Source: an uncultured Clostridia bacterium (lineage in GTDB: Bacteria; Bacillota; Clostridia; Oscillospirales; Acutalibacteraceae). Taken from it: DNA of 32,460 nt. The stretch is from positions 1-32,460 of the forward strand of contig CAUBKG010000020.1 in NCBI GenBank assembly GCA_958436475.1, read 5' to 3'. Position 1 is the first letter of the stretch. Every line of letters starts with the position of its first letter. The notes below the pieces were generated by a model, which saw nothing but the letters and a program-made list of their open reading frames with translations, was not told where the DNA came from and did no database searches. Both the position numbers and the translations under genes were made by a program. Below are positions 15,505 to 23,054 of this stretch, piece after piece.

Positions 15505-16142
15505 GGAAATACGCACTTGAATCGGAGACAGGAGAAATATATACACTCGACGCCGGCGGCGACGTTGTAAAGATTGCGGATGCCCTGCATGATATGACCG
15601 CGGAGCTGTGGGAAACATGCACTGAAGACTTAACGCTCGGGGACAAAGAGGATGATCGATTTGGGAATACACGCCGCCTTGTGCAGCGGAGCGATAGTCC
15701 AACAGACTATTTGGCGTTGCGGCATCGTGCCTTATCTCCGCCGGGGGTGTTGATGCTCGCCGAATCTATCGAATATCCATACGATTATATTTACGGTCTC
15801 CGCTCCTTTGCGGCAACGCTCACCTCTACCGCTGGGGATTTATGCAGGGTCGCATTTTCCGTTGATGACGGCGTGACCTGGATTGCATATCAAGACATCG
15901 AATGGATTGTTGTTACCCCGTTAGACGGCCCCACATTGCTGGAGTACGGAATGACAACCGAAACACTGGCGTCGCTATCGGAGGAGCAAATCGTCCCACT
16001 ATTCCATCCGCGAAAAATACGCGTTGCGATAGGACTGCGCCCCGAAAACACAGAAACAGCAAATACCTTAAATTTATCATATATAGAATGTTTTTATAAC
16101 ATTTTGCCGCAAGGGGCGGCGGAAACGGAGGAAGAAACATGA
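15489..16142 (+). CDS. Baseplate / tail-tip structural protein
   Basis: This 217-residue protein is encoded directly after the hub, with its ATG inside the hub's last codons and GGAGAGGGGG upstream. It has an acidic beta-rich sequence with YALESETGEIYTLDAG at the start, YDYIYGLRSFAATLTSTAGDLCRVAFSVDDGVTWIAYQD in the middle and FHPRKIRVAIGLRPENTET near the end. The strand-loop spacing is consistent with a jelly-roll or Ig-like fold, as in accessory baseplate proteins, but I do not recognise the family. Its stop overlaps the next ATG (ATGA), suggesting joint assembly. Confidence 0.62.
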   Translation: MAEPIRKYALESETGEIYTLDAGGDVVKIADALHDMTAELWETCTEDLTLGDKEDDRFGNTRRLVQRSDSPTDYLALRHRALSPPGVLMLAESIEYPYDYIYGLRSFAATLTSTAGDLCRVAFSVDDGVTWIAYQDIEWIVVTPLDGPTLLEYGMTTETLASLSEEQIVPLFHPRKIRVAIGLRPENTETANTLNLSYIECFYNILPQGAAETEEET

Positions 16143-17521
16143 CCGATAAAGTAACCGGGCGCATTATGTCTGGCACCCCTATGGACAAAGCTATATGGCT
16201 GCCTCATCAGGCTCCCATCCGAGGTCGGGCGACGGTCGAACTGTTTGATGCTGTCACAGGCCGAAAAAAAGATGAAATTGTATCTGACAATGCAATAAAC
16301 ACGCGATGGATCTCGTATATGTACAACAAGTTTTTTGGACACGCGCTTGTAAAACAACTGGCGGCGACAAATGATGATCCGATCCAGAAGTTGTACGATA
16401 ATAGTAACACGCCTGCCCGGTGTATGTATTTAACAGATTATAACGGCGGGGAAGATGCACACGGAACATATTGGAGGGGCAACGTTGTAGGATGGGCCGA
16501 TACAATCACTCCTTACAGCGGGGAATCAGATACCAGAGGCACGATTAACACCGGCGAAACAACAAGCACCTCCGTTTTTAAATTTACGTTGCATAACGTG
16601 GTTGATTTTCCGACCCACGCGGCAAATGGAACGTTTCGATCAATCTATATGTTGCCATATTCCACTCAATGTACGCCCGTTGGGTTTGTGGCAAACAGAG
16701 CCATCACGGATAACCTGGATAACGAGTATATGATACCGGTCGGCGGAACGGATACAGTTTGGTACGCCGTAAATAACGAGGGAACCACGCTGTATAAATA
16801 TGATATCACCAACCCGGGAAGCCCGCAGCAAATCGCACAAACATCGGTATCCAGCAAATATATATACTATCGCACATCTGATAACAGTGTCTTTGAATTG
16901 TGTAACGATCGTATACGTGTTTACACGGCGGATTTGCAATCTCATATGGACCGGATGTATAGCACGCCTATGACGGGGAGCATGTGCTACGGATTTATAC
17001 GGGAAGAAACAGCATATTTGGTGTCTTATAATAATTATATGATGTATTTTAGAACGGTACGCCTATCCGATGGAATGACAGTCACCGAAAACATCAGCGA
17101 ATGTAACTATTATGACAATTATTGTACACCATTTGGGGATACACGGATACTTTTTGGTGGCGGGATTAGGTGGTTAACCAACAGCGAATATAAAATCTAC
17201 TGCTACAATTTTGAAAACAATAGCATCCTTAATTTATCAGATATGATAAATATAAATATCCGTGTAAACGTATCTTATGGGTTATCAACCGCAGCGACAT
17301 CAACAAATTCCGAGCAGTCCAGAAATGTTATCGCTAATTTAAGACAATCAGCTGATGATGAGAGTATAGTGTATATTGGAGGTCGATATGCGGCGTATAA
17401 AGGGTGCGTGATCCCGTATTTTAGCCACGTTTTATTACCTCGGTCTATTACAAAAACATCAAGCAACACCATGAAAATACAGTACGACTATACGGTGGAA
17501 AACCAACCTTGGTTTGAATAG
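16139..17521 (+). CDS. Tail-tip adhesin candidate (Tyr/Asn-rich)
   Basis: This 460-residue protein is rich in Tyr, Asn, Thr and Ser and contains many short strand-like stretches. After an N-terminal part (about residues 1-150) that could anchor it to the baseplate, a region from about 150 to 420 repeats motifs with YxYD/YxxS spacing (TLYKYDITNPGSP, VFELCNDRIRVYTADL). Such periodic strands suggest a beta-propeller, although I cannot count blades securely. The DNA is visibly more AT-rich than its neighbours, as expected for an exchanged receptor-recognition module. The start overlaps the previous stop (ATGA), with GGAGGAAG before it. Confidence 0.6.
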   Translation: MTDKVTGRIMSGTPMDKAIWLPHQAPIRGRATVELFDAVTGRKKDEIVSDNAINTRWISYMYNKFFGHALVKQLAATNDDPIQKLYDNSNTPARCMYLTDYNGGEDAHGTYWRGNVVGWADTITPYSGESDTRGTINTGETTSTSVFKFTLHNVVDFPTHAANGTFRSIYMLPYSTQCTPVGFVANRAITDNLDNEYMIPVGGTDTVWYAVNNEGTTLYKYDITNPGSPQQIAQTSVSSKYIYYRTSDNSVFELCNDRIRVYTADLQSHMDRMYSTPMTGSMCYGFIREETAYLVSYNNYMMYFRTVRLSDGMTVTENISECNYYDNYCTPFGDTRILFGGGIRWLTNSEYKIYCYNFENNSILNLSDMININIRVNVSYGLSTAATSTNSEQSRNVIANLRQSADDESIVYIGGRYAAYKGCVIPYFSHVLLPRSITKTSSNTMKIQYDYTVENQPWFE

Positions 17522-17532
17522 GAGGGATAATC

Positions 17533-17778
17533 ATGCAAGTAAAAATTGGAACACCGCTCACCGAGTATGCCGTTGCCGCCGGGGATATAGTTTTAACGTC
17601 CTCCCGGCAGGTGCTTATCGCCACTGCCAACGTCAACGATTATCATTACGTTTGTGTCGATCTTTCTCGCGTCGAAGTTATTGATATGCTTACCGACCTC
17701 GCCCCGATGTCCAGCATAGGCGGAGAGCTTATCGTCAAAGTAGTGCACGGAGACGAGGCCGAACTGAAACTGCCGTAA
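17533..17778 (+). CDS. Small tail-associated protein, unknown
   Basis: This 81-residue protein has GGAGGG before its ATG. It shows QVKIGTPLTEYAVAAGDIVLTSSRQV and ends in a GGELIVKVVHGDEAELKLP strand pair. It is mainly beta and could be a trimerisation cap or chaperone for the flanking adhesins, but this is only inferred from location between the adhesin candidate and the collagen-like fibre. I do not recognise a family. Confidence 0.6.
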   Translation: MQVKIGTPLTEYAVAAGDIVLTSSRQVLIATANVNDYHYVCVDLSRVEVIDMLTDLAPMSSIGGELIVKVVHGDEAELKLP

Positions 17779-17791
17779 GGAGGAAGCACTT

Positions 17792-19273
17792 GTGATTATC
17801 ATACACACAGATGGATCGGTGGAACGCACAGAAACCATAATTGGATACCGCGGCGAAACCCAAGCCCGCACACTGCGCATTGACCACGAACAAATCGAAG
17901 GATGCGAATACCGCCTGTACATATCCTACGCAGACGACGAAGTTTATGAGGCGGAACTGATCAACGGCGAGTATGTGGTCGACGGCAGCATCCTTGGCCA
18001 TGACACCGTAACTCTGCAATGGGCGGCCGTACAACGCGGGGAATCTGGCGATTATACGCTCGTCAAGAAATCCGAGGTGTGGACGATGGCTGTCGGCGAC
18101 AGCATTGACGGCACGTCCGTGCCGATCCCCACCTACGAGGCGTCACAGTCCATGCTCGACAGACTGGCCGATGCGCTGGCCGATGCGACAGACCGGCTTA
18201 ATAACGGCGACTTTACAGGGCCGCCGGGGCCCGAAGGACCGCCCGGCGAAGCGGGGTTGGAAGGGCCTAGAGGTGCTACAGGCCCTAGTGGCCCTCAAGG
18301 GGACCCAGGTCCGGAAGGCCCCCAGGGCGAAAAGGGTGACCAGGGCCCGCCCGGTCCGCAAGGAGACCCGGGACCGCAAGGCCCCCCCGGCCCGAAGGGG
18401 GACCCCGGTGGAACAGCATACACCGCGGATGATTACGATGCGGGTTTTGATGTGCTCAGCGCCACGGCCGTACCTTACGGGACGGTGGACGGTGTACAGG
18501 TTATGTTGCATCTGACTGGACGCAACACCGGCGGCAAGGCCGGTACGATCCAAGCGGGATCATCCGCGGCCCTCCCCCTGCCAAAGCTCGCCGAATTTGA
18601 TACCGCAGACATTGATGTTAACGGGACAATGACTGTCACCCGCGCAACGGCGGACCCCATAGCGGCTCCGACAACGTGGACATTATCGGCCGTCACCAGT
18701 AACGGCATCCTTGTGCGGGCCTATCGTCCTGCAGGCGTCAGCACGGCATATCAGCTCGTGGGGATAGGCGCTCATAACGGCTCGACCCGGGGGTACTGGT
18801 CGGGCGCTTGGGCGTATGCGCTGCTGCGCAAGGATATCGCCGCGGCGGATCCTTCCGCGCCGACCGACGAGGAGATCAACGTCGTCATGGCGGGCCTCAA
18901 AATCATCAATCAGCTGGATACGCCGACGCTGGAAATGGTTGACTGCGAAATTACGGCACACCGCGGGGATGCCGTTACTCTGACGGGCGATTACCGCAAG
19001 GCGGTGGCGCGGGTAGTGACTGCCACCCGCTACATTGACACCATTATTGCAGATACAGCCGCCACGCAGATCACCATCACACAGGACGTGTACGGCCGCC
19101 CGATCGACAATGTACGGCAGTATAAAATTTATGCCGGTCGGCCCGGCAGCACTGGCAAAATCACCGAGAGGTTTTTCCCGGAAGGGCTATCGACTATTAC
19201 GGAAACAGCAAAGGATATTGGTGTATCCGGGACAATCCTGTCCGGTGACACCATCGTGATAACGGGGAGGTGA
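17792..19273 (+). CDS. Collagen-like tail fibre
   Basis: This 493-residue fibre protein starts with GTG (AAGGAGG at 17777-17783). Residues 1-140 form a beta domain plus helix (DRLADALADATDRLNN). Residues about 143-205 are 21 unbroken Gly-X-Y triplets rich in Pro, Glu and Lys (GPPGPEGPPGEAG and so on), a collagen triple helix that would rigidly trimerise the fibre. The C-terminal 290 residues are beta-rich and presumably form the receptor-binding head, with SGAWAYALLRK and a final TETAKDIGVSGTILSGDTIVITGR segment. Collagen-like stalks are common in Firmicutes phage fibres. Confidence 0.88.
   Translation: MIIIHTDGSVERTETIIGYRGETQARTLRIDHEQIEGCEYRLYISYADDEVYEAELINGEYVVDGSILGHDTVTLQWAAVQRGESGDYTLVKKSEVWTMAVGDSIDGTSVPIPTYEASQSMLDRLADALADATDRLNNGDFTGPPGPEGPPGEAGLEGPRGATGPSGPQGDPGPEGPQGEKGDQGPPGPQGDPGPQGPPGPKGDPGGTAYTADDYDAGFDVLSATAVPYGTVDGVQVMLHLTGRNTGGKAGTIQAGSSAALPLPKLAEFDTADIDVNGTMTVTRATADPIAAPTTWTLSAVTSNGILVRAYRPAGVSTAYQLVGIGAHNGSTRGYWSGAWAYALLRKDIAAADPSAPTDEEINVVMAGLKIINQLDTPTLEMVDCEITAHRGDAVTLTGDYRKAVARVVTATRYIDTIIADTAATQITITQDVYGRPIDNVRQYKIYAGRPGSTGKITERFFPEGLSTITETAKDIGVSGTILSGDTIVITGR
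18218..18409 (+). repeat. Collagen-type Gly-X-Y tandem repeat
   Basis: A 9-base-periodic GGN-rich tract encodes 21 Gly-X-Y triplets in the fibre gene. The triplets vary (GPP, GPE, GEK, GDQ, GDP), so this is not a recent exact expansion, but it is a likely site of length variation by recombination. Confidence 0.9.
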
Positions 19274-19278
19274 GTATA

Positions 19279-19449
19279 GTGACCATACTTGACAATGGAG
19301 TGCCGCGCGAAGCAACGCCGGAAGAAGAGGCCAAATTTTGGGCAGATAATCCGCCATCCCCGAGCGAAATCGAGCGGCTCGCGGCGGTGGAAGGCGCGCT
19401 CGTCGAGCTTGCGGGCATGCTGGCAGGAGGAGGTGATATTAATGGCTAA
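19279..19449 (+). CDS. Small acidic micro-protein after the fibre
   Basis: This 56-residue acidic protein begins ILDNGVPREATPEEEAKFW, with a helical end ALVELAGMLAGGG. GTG at 19279 has GGGGAGG 8 bases upstream (19264-19270), better than the GTG at 19270 that overlaps it. It was missed by size-limited gene calling. Comparable short ORFs sit between fibre and holin in many Firmicutes phages. They may be assembly helpers; I cannot assign it. Confidence 0.6.
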   Translation: MTILDNGVPREATPEEEAKFWADNPPSPSEIERLAAVEGALVELAGMLAGGGDING

Positions 19450-19552
19450 GGTATATGCCAATCTCATCCTGATGGGGAGGCTCACCCTCTCGCAGGTCCC
19501 GAAGCCGTGGAAAGATCAGGTATCCGCAATCATAAAGGCAGAAAGGAAATAA
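19442..19552 (+). CDS. CD1375-like micro-protein
   Basis: This 36-residue protein resembles the CD1375 family from clostridial prophages: AKVYANLILMGRLTLSQVP followed by a basic amphipathic helix (AIIKAERK end). GGAGGAGGTG stands in front of the ATG, and the start lies inside the previous gene's last codons. The family has no known function but lies next to holin genes in clostridial prophages. Confidence 0.65.
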   Translation: MAKVYANLILMGRLTLSQVPKPWKDQVSAIIKAERK

Positions 19553-19557
19553 ATCCA

Positions 19558-19845
19558 ATGGACGAAGTAAACGTAGTGTTGGAGCGCCATGACCAGCATA
19601 TCAAATCCCTTCAGCACCAGGTGGACGATCTGCGGCCCATTGTAACGGAGATCCGGAACATCAGCGCCACGCTCGTGCAGCTCACCACGGAGCTGAAGCA
19701 CACGAACGAGCACCTGGAGCAGCATGAAAAAGAAATCAAAAAGCTTTCGGAACAGCCCGCCCGCCGGTGGGATTTGATCGCCACAACCATGATAACGGCG
19801 ATCGTATCCTCTGGAGTGGGCTTTTTGTTTTCACAAATTTTTTAG
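19558..19845 (+). CDS. XhlA/BhlA-like membrane protein of the lysis cassette
   Basis: This 95-residue protein has a charged coiled coil (about residues 5-68, ending EKEIKKLSEQPARRW) followed by one C-terminal membrane segment (about 72-95, LIATTMITAIVSSGVGFLFSQIF). This is the layout of XhlA and BhlA/UviB proteins, which act with holins in lysis. The ATG at 19558 has AAAGGAA upstream, and the longer frame from 19507 overlaps the previous micro-gene. It lies just before the second holin candidate. Confidence 0.8.
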   Translation: MDEVNVVLERHDQHIKSLQHQVDDLRPIVTEIRNISATLVQLTTELKHTNEHLEQHEKEIKKLSEQPARRWDLIATTMITAIVSSGVGFLFSQIF

Positions 19846-19858
19846 GAGGCAACCACAA

Positions 19859-20080
19859 ATGAAAAAATTTTTACTCGACACGCTGGAAAGAGCCATCAAA
19901 ACGGCAGCCCAGACGGCGATCGCCACCATCGGCACCACCGCCACCATCGGCGCGGTAGATTGGCGCTTGGTCGCGTCTACCGTAGCTCTGGCAACTGTCC
20001 TGTCCATCCTCACGTCTATCGCAAGCCGCCCGGTGGGAGACGGAGACAGCGCAAGCCTTGTGCACAAAAAGGAGGAGTAA
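19859..20080 (+). CDS. Holin (r1t-like)
   Basis: This 73-residue protein has two hydrophobic segments around residues 15-33 and 36-57, a basic start (MKKFLLDTLERAIKTAAQTA) and a charged C-terminus (SLVHKKEE). The pattern fits the phage r1t-type holin family, which opens the membrane for the endolysin at a set time. Its ATG has TAGGAGG before it, and the amidase gene starts four bases after its stop. Confidence 0.85.
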   Translation: MKKFLLDTLERAIKTAAQTAIATIGTTATIGAVDWRLVASTVALATVLSILTSIASRPVGDGDSASLVHKKEE

Positions 20081-20083
20081 AAC

Positions 20084-21007
20084 ATGTTAAAAATCATCGA
20101 CAAAACCATCCCGGAAAGCAACCCCAACCGCCCCGGTGGCGTCTACGATAAACAGTACATCACCATCCACGAGACGGGCAACACCAGCCCCACAGCCAAC
20201 GCCGCCAGCCATGCAGAGTGGATGCTCAGTGGATCCAATGGAGAGGTAGGTTACCATTACACGGTGGATGATCATGAGGCATACCATCACATCCCCGACA
20301 ATGAGCGGGCGTGGCACGCCGGGGACGGCGACAAAGGGGCTGGAAACCTCCACAGTATTGGTATCGAGATGTGCGTCAATGAGGGCTCTGACATCGGGGC
20401 GACGAGGCGTAACGCCGCCTGCTTGACCGCCAAGCTGATGCACGAGTATCATATCCCGTTTGCCAATGTAGTGCAGCACCATCACTGGTCAGGCAAGGAC
20501 TGCCCCAAAATCATGAGGGCGACCCCTGGAGCGTGGGACGCGTTTTTGGCCTTGGTTAAGGAGCTTTATGACGTGTCCAACCCCACGCCATCCACGCCGC
20601 CCAAGGCTCCGCCGAACGAAGTCGCGCAGTATCAGGCGTGGCTTAACACCGCCTACAGGTTTAGCCTTGAGAGAGACGGCAGTTTTGGCCCTCTTACAAA
20701 AAAGGCAAGCATCAAAGCCCTCCAGATGACCTTAAACCATGACTACGGCTGCGCCCTTGCCGTGGACGGGAGCTTTGGACCGGCAAGCAAAAAAGCGGCG
20801 CTGAAACACTACCTCAAGAGGGGCAGCAAGGGCGACCTTGTGCGTATCCTGCAGGGGGCACTGTACGGCAAGGGATATGACCCCAAGGGATTTGACGGCT
20901 CATTTGGCCCCGGCTGTGATGCAGCCGTTCGCGCGGCGCAGGCGCACTCAGGCATCAAAGTAGATGGATATGTCGGCCCGGATACTTGGGGAGCATTGCT
21001 TAGATAA
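20084..21007 (+). CDS. Endolysin: N-acetylmuramoyl-L-alanine amidase
   Basis: This 307-residue protein cleaves the amide bond between N-acetylmuramic acid and L-alanine. Residues 1-165 form an Amidase_2 (PGRP/T7-like) domain. The zinc ligands are H29 (ITIHETG), H132 and C140, with E95 (IGIE) and K138 at the positions of the catalytic pair in PlyL-type enzymes. A Pro-rich linker (about 168-182) leads to a C-terminal peptidoglycan-binding part with three DGSFGP repeats and a DGYVGPDTWGALL ending, the PG_binding_1 pattern. There is no signal peptide, so export depends on the holin. A strong terminator follows. Confidence 0.96.
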   Translation: MLKIIDKTIPESNPNRPGGVYDKQYITIHETGNTSPTANAASHAEWMLSGSNGEVGYHYTVDDHEAYHHIPDNERAWHAGDGDKGAGNLHSIGIEMCVNEGSDIGATRRNAACLTAKLMHEYHIPFANVVQHHHWSGKDCPKIMRATPGAWDAFLALVKELYDVSNPTPSTPPKAPPNEVAQYQAWLNTAYRFSLERDGSFGPLTKKASIKALQMTLNHDYGCALAVDGSFGPASKKAALKHYLKRGSKGDLVRILQGALYGKGYDPKGFDGSFGPGCDAAVRAAQAHSGIKVDGYVGPDTWGALLR

Positions 21008-21030
21008 GACGATAAATACAGACAGACAAA

Positions 21031-21068
21031 ACGCCCGCCGAAGGTTTGATTCGGCGGGCGTTTTTTTA
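21031..21068 (+). terminator. Strong intrinsic terminator after the lysis cassette
   Basis: ACGCCCGCCGAA at 21031-21042 pairs perfectly with TTCGGCGGGCGT at 21050-21061 around a 7-base loop, followed by a run of seven T. It is the clearest one-way terminator in the phage part and marks the end of the late operon. Confidence 0.95.
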
Positions 21069-21150
21069 TACGTGCATATGATTATATACACTTTTATATT
21101 ATACAAAAACCCATTAAAATAAATGTATCCACAAAAAAGGAGGACTGTTT

Positions 21151-21537
21151 GTGTATTACCTATTTACAAACGGAGAGGGCCCAATGAGCAAATGGGGACA
21201 CGCTATGTTGGTGCAAGATCGCGAGGCCGCCGCCAAAAAAGGGCAGCATGGATACACCTATGACGGGACCGGTGGGGTTAATATTGAATGCCTTAAAGAT
21301 GATATCATGACAAAATGGGCAGACGCACCAGCCTTACAAGATTTGACACCAGAGGAGGCATACAGAGCATTTGCCCCAGATGATATGCGCACAAATCCGG
21401 GAGGATATGTTGATCTTGTCCTGCTGGCATGGCTATGGGATCATGTCCTGACGCCGAGGGATATCGTGGCTGTTTTGATACGTGGCGGGGCGGTAGTCTT
21501 TGATGATTCACTCCTTTCCTTTTCGGGGGAAATTTAA
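21151..21537 (+). CDS. Unassigned post-lysis protein
   Basis: This 128-residue protein begins at a GTG with AAAAGGAGGA upstream. It has YLFTNGEGPMSKWGHAMLV, a YTYDGTGGVNIECLKDDI segment and a C-terminal hydrophobic helix (YVDLVLLAWLWDHVL). There is no clear catalytic motif or membrane segment, and I cannot name a family. The 140 bases before it are AT-rich and may hold a promoter, but I see no good -35 at the right distance from any -10. It lies between the late terminator and the consensus promoter at 21567. Confidence 0.6.
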   Translation: MYYLFTNGEGPMSKWGHAMLVQDREAAAKKGQHGYTYDGTGGVNIECLKDDIMTKWADAPALQDLTPEEAYRAFAPDDMRTNPGGYVDLVLLAWLWDHVLTPRDIVAVLIRGGAVVFDDSLLSFSGEI

Positions 21538-21566
21538 AAAAATTTGAAAAAAGTTTTAAAAACGTC

Positions 21567-21595
21567 TTGACAATGTATCTTATATGTGATATTAT
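21567..21595 (+). promoter_or_regulatory. Consensus sigma-A promoter for the post-lysis cluster
   Basis: TTGACA at 21567-21572 is an exact -35 box; TATTAT at 21590-21595 follows after exactly 17 bases. Start of transcription would be near 21602, about 29 bases before the ATG at 21631. Such a strong host-type promoter next to the phage end suggests expression in the lysogen. Confidence 0.88.
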
Positions 21596-21630
21596 ATAGA
21601 CAGATGAGAGAGATACAGGAGGACGAAATC

Positions 21631-21966
21631 ATGAAAATCACGAGAGAGTTTGCGGCAGAAATCACCAACAAGATCGAAGAAATCAAAGAAAACGGTTGCT
21701 TTTATGGCGTGTTTGGAATCCGTGTACAGGAAGAATCTTTTGAACTCGGAACGATGGATCATTGCTCTTATGTGTGGATTGAGGGTGAGCAGACGGACGA
21801 AGAGCTCCCCGGTGTATGCGCAATCTCGGAAAACAGCGTCATAAGCGGAACGCACGAATACTTTGGAGATCACGTTGCTGTTGTTGCCGGTGACAGATAC
21901 ACCTACGGCGTAGACCCTGGCGAAATCATTATTGAGGACCCGGAAGTTGTCTATATTTTTGCGTAA
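21631..21966 (+). CDS. Unassigned acidic post-lysis protein
   Basis: This 111-residue acidic protein is the first gene after the consensus promoter; AGGAGGA precedes its ATG at 21617-21623. It has an N-terminal helix (REFAAEITNKIEEIKENG) and then strands with FYGVFGIRVQEESFELG, VAVVAGDRYTYGVDPGEII. The negative charge recalls small phage proteins that mimic DNA or bind DNA-binding enzymes, but there is no specific motif. Function unknown. The longer frame from 21586 would start upstream of the predicted transcript start. Confidence 0.72.
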   Translation: MKITREFAAEITNKIEEIKENGCFYGVFGIRVQEESFELGTMDHCSYVWIEGEQTDEELPGVCAISENSVISGTHEYFGDHVAVVAGDRYTYGVDPGEIIIEDPEVVYIFA

Positions 21967-21982
21967 GCAAGGAGGATATAAA

Positions 21983-22351
21983 ATGGCTGAAATCACGATC
22001 CGTGAATATGCAGAAAAGGTCGGAAAAGGATATGACGCCGTCCGTCGCCGAGTGTACGAGGGGAGGCTGCCGGCTCGAAAAGTAGGCGTGCAATGGCTGA
22101 TTGAGGAGGACACCCCGTATACCGATGCCCGCATCAAAAACGGGAGCGTAGCGGGACAAGTAAAGGGCGGGTCGTTCCTCCGCCCTCATATGGAGGAGCG
22201 GATTATCAGGGAAGGGATTGTCGATACTCAAAAATACCGGTACATATATGCAGACGAGGGCTGCCATGCATATATCAAACGGATACCGCTGGAGCTCCTT
22301 GACACCACCGCGGCGCTCGATGGGTGGGAAATCATAAAGGTACTGAGATAG
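21983..22351 (+). CDS. Excisionase/MerR-like helix-turn-helix protein
   Basis: This 122-residue protein shows a DNA-binding helix-turn-helix at residues 4-40 (TIREYAEKVGKGYDAVRRRVYEGRLPARKVGVQWLI), the pattern of MerR or excisionase-like winged helices. A conserved-looking C-terminal segment with KYRYIYADEGCHAYIKR follows from about 75. AAGGAGGA precedes the ATG. It may regulate the post-lysis cluster or act in excision, but no integrase is in the window to support the latter. Confidence 0.68.
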   Translation: MAEITIREYAEKVGKGYDAVRRRVYEGRLPARKVGVQWLIEEDTPYTDARIKNGSVAGQVKGGSFLRPHMEERIIREGIVDTQKYRYIYADEGCHAYIKRIPLELLDTTAALDGWEIIKVLR

Positions 22352-22360
22352 AGGCCGAAG

Positions 22361-22780
22361 ATGAAAACGACGGAACACGTGTGCCCTGTTTGCGGTAAAA
22401 AATTTATTGGTCGCAGCAATGCGATCTATTGTTGTGACGACTGCCAGCGGATAAAAAAGCTGGAACGTTTGAGGGAGAGATACAAACAAAATATCGAGAG
22501 GGAGCGGAAGATACAACGAGATTATTATAAAAATCATAAAGAGGCCGTATTAGCAATCAATAAAAAGTCGCACGAAAAAAACAAAGATAAACACAAAGCG
22601 TATCTGGCGAGATATTACCAGGAAAACAATGAAAAATGGAAAAACAGGACGAAGAGAGTAAAGGTCCGCCAGCCAAGATTTTGCACGACCTGCGGGAAAG
22701 AGTTGACTGGAAAACAGCTTAAATACTGCAATGAAGAGTGCCGAAAAAAATATTATGAAAAAAGAAGGAAAAATCAATGA
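22361..22780 (+). CDS. Double zinc-knuckle basic protein
   Basis: This 139-residue protein has a zinc knuckle at each end: C8, C11, C24, C28 and C108, C111, C123, C127, with nearly the same spacing (x2, x11-12, x3) and a Tyr before the third Cys in both. Between them lies a basic, Lys/Arg-rich helical rod (about residues 30-100). This suggests a nucleic-acid bridging or binding role, but no catalytic residues are visible and I do not recognise it as a known enzyme. The start codon follows the previous gene by 9 bases, and its stop overlaps the next ATG (ATGA). Confidence 0.68.
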   Translation: MKTTEHVCPVCGKKFIGRSNAIYCCDDCQRIKKLERLRERYKQNIERERKIQRDYYKNHKEAVLAINKKSHEKNKDKHKAYLARYYQENNEKWKNRTKRVKVRQPRFCTTCGKELTGKQLKYCNEECRKKYYEKRRKNQ

Positions 22781-22956
22781 ACGAAACGGAAAAAATTACT
22801 CTGCGCGCCATGACTGATGACATTGATAATATCTTAGACCGCCTCCTTGCTTTTGCAGACGAAAGGACGGAAATCAATATGGCCATCATGCATCTGACAG
22901 AGGCAACGGATAACCTAAATAGGGTTATCGAGGGCACCGGATTATCGGATGCGTAA
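22777..22956 (+). CDS. Small helical protein, end of the post-lysis cluster
   Basis: This 59-residue acidic helical protein (LRAMTDDIDNILDRLLAFADE, then LTEATDNLNRVIEG) has heptad-like hydrophobic spacing suggesting a coiled coil. The ATG overlaps the previous TGA (ATGA), so its translation is probably coupled to the zinc-knuckle gene, with which it could form a complex. It is too short for most gene-finding thresholds. No family assigned. Confidence 0.62.
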   Translation: MNETEKITLRAMTDDIDNILDRLLAFADERTEINMAIMHLTEATDNLNRVIEGTGLSDA

Positions 22957-23008
22957 AGGCGGGGGGAGAAGAAAAAAGTCGAGACCGCAGAAAAACACAA
23001 AAAAACAG

Positions 23009-23054
23009 CTGACAAAAAGCGTCGGAAGGTAATCCTCCCGGCGCTTTTTGTCAG
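23009..23054. terminator. Shared hairpin between convergent gene ends
   Basis: CTGACAAAAAGCG at 23009-23021 pairs with CGCTTTTTGTCAG at 23042-23054, with further partial pairing inside (CGGAAGG against CCTCCCG). It lies between the post-lysis cluster on the plus strand and the anti-sigma gene on the minus strand, whose stop codon lies within the right arm, so it may end both transcripts. It is also the first place where the phage could end. Confidence 0.72.

Noticed and set aside
18218..18409. Possible CRISPR or other array from the periodic tract
   Set aside because: The period is 9 bases with variable units and no spacers; it encodes collagen-type triplets.
18105..18553. Alternative frames across the collagen repeat (136 residues on each strand)
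   Set aside because: They arise from the GGN periodicity; only the Gly-X-Y frame continues into real beta domains.
16139..19273. Diversity-generating retroelement in the fibre region
   Set aside because: No reverse transcriptase gene and no second copy of a variable region with adenine-linked differences was seen in the window.
21061..21150. Promoter before the gene at 21151
   Set aside because: Several TATATT/TATTAT-like strings occur in AT-rich DNA but none has a credible -35 box at 16-18 bases.
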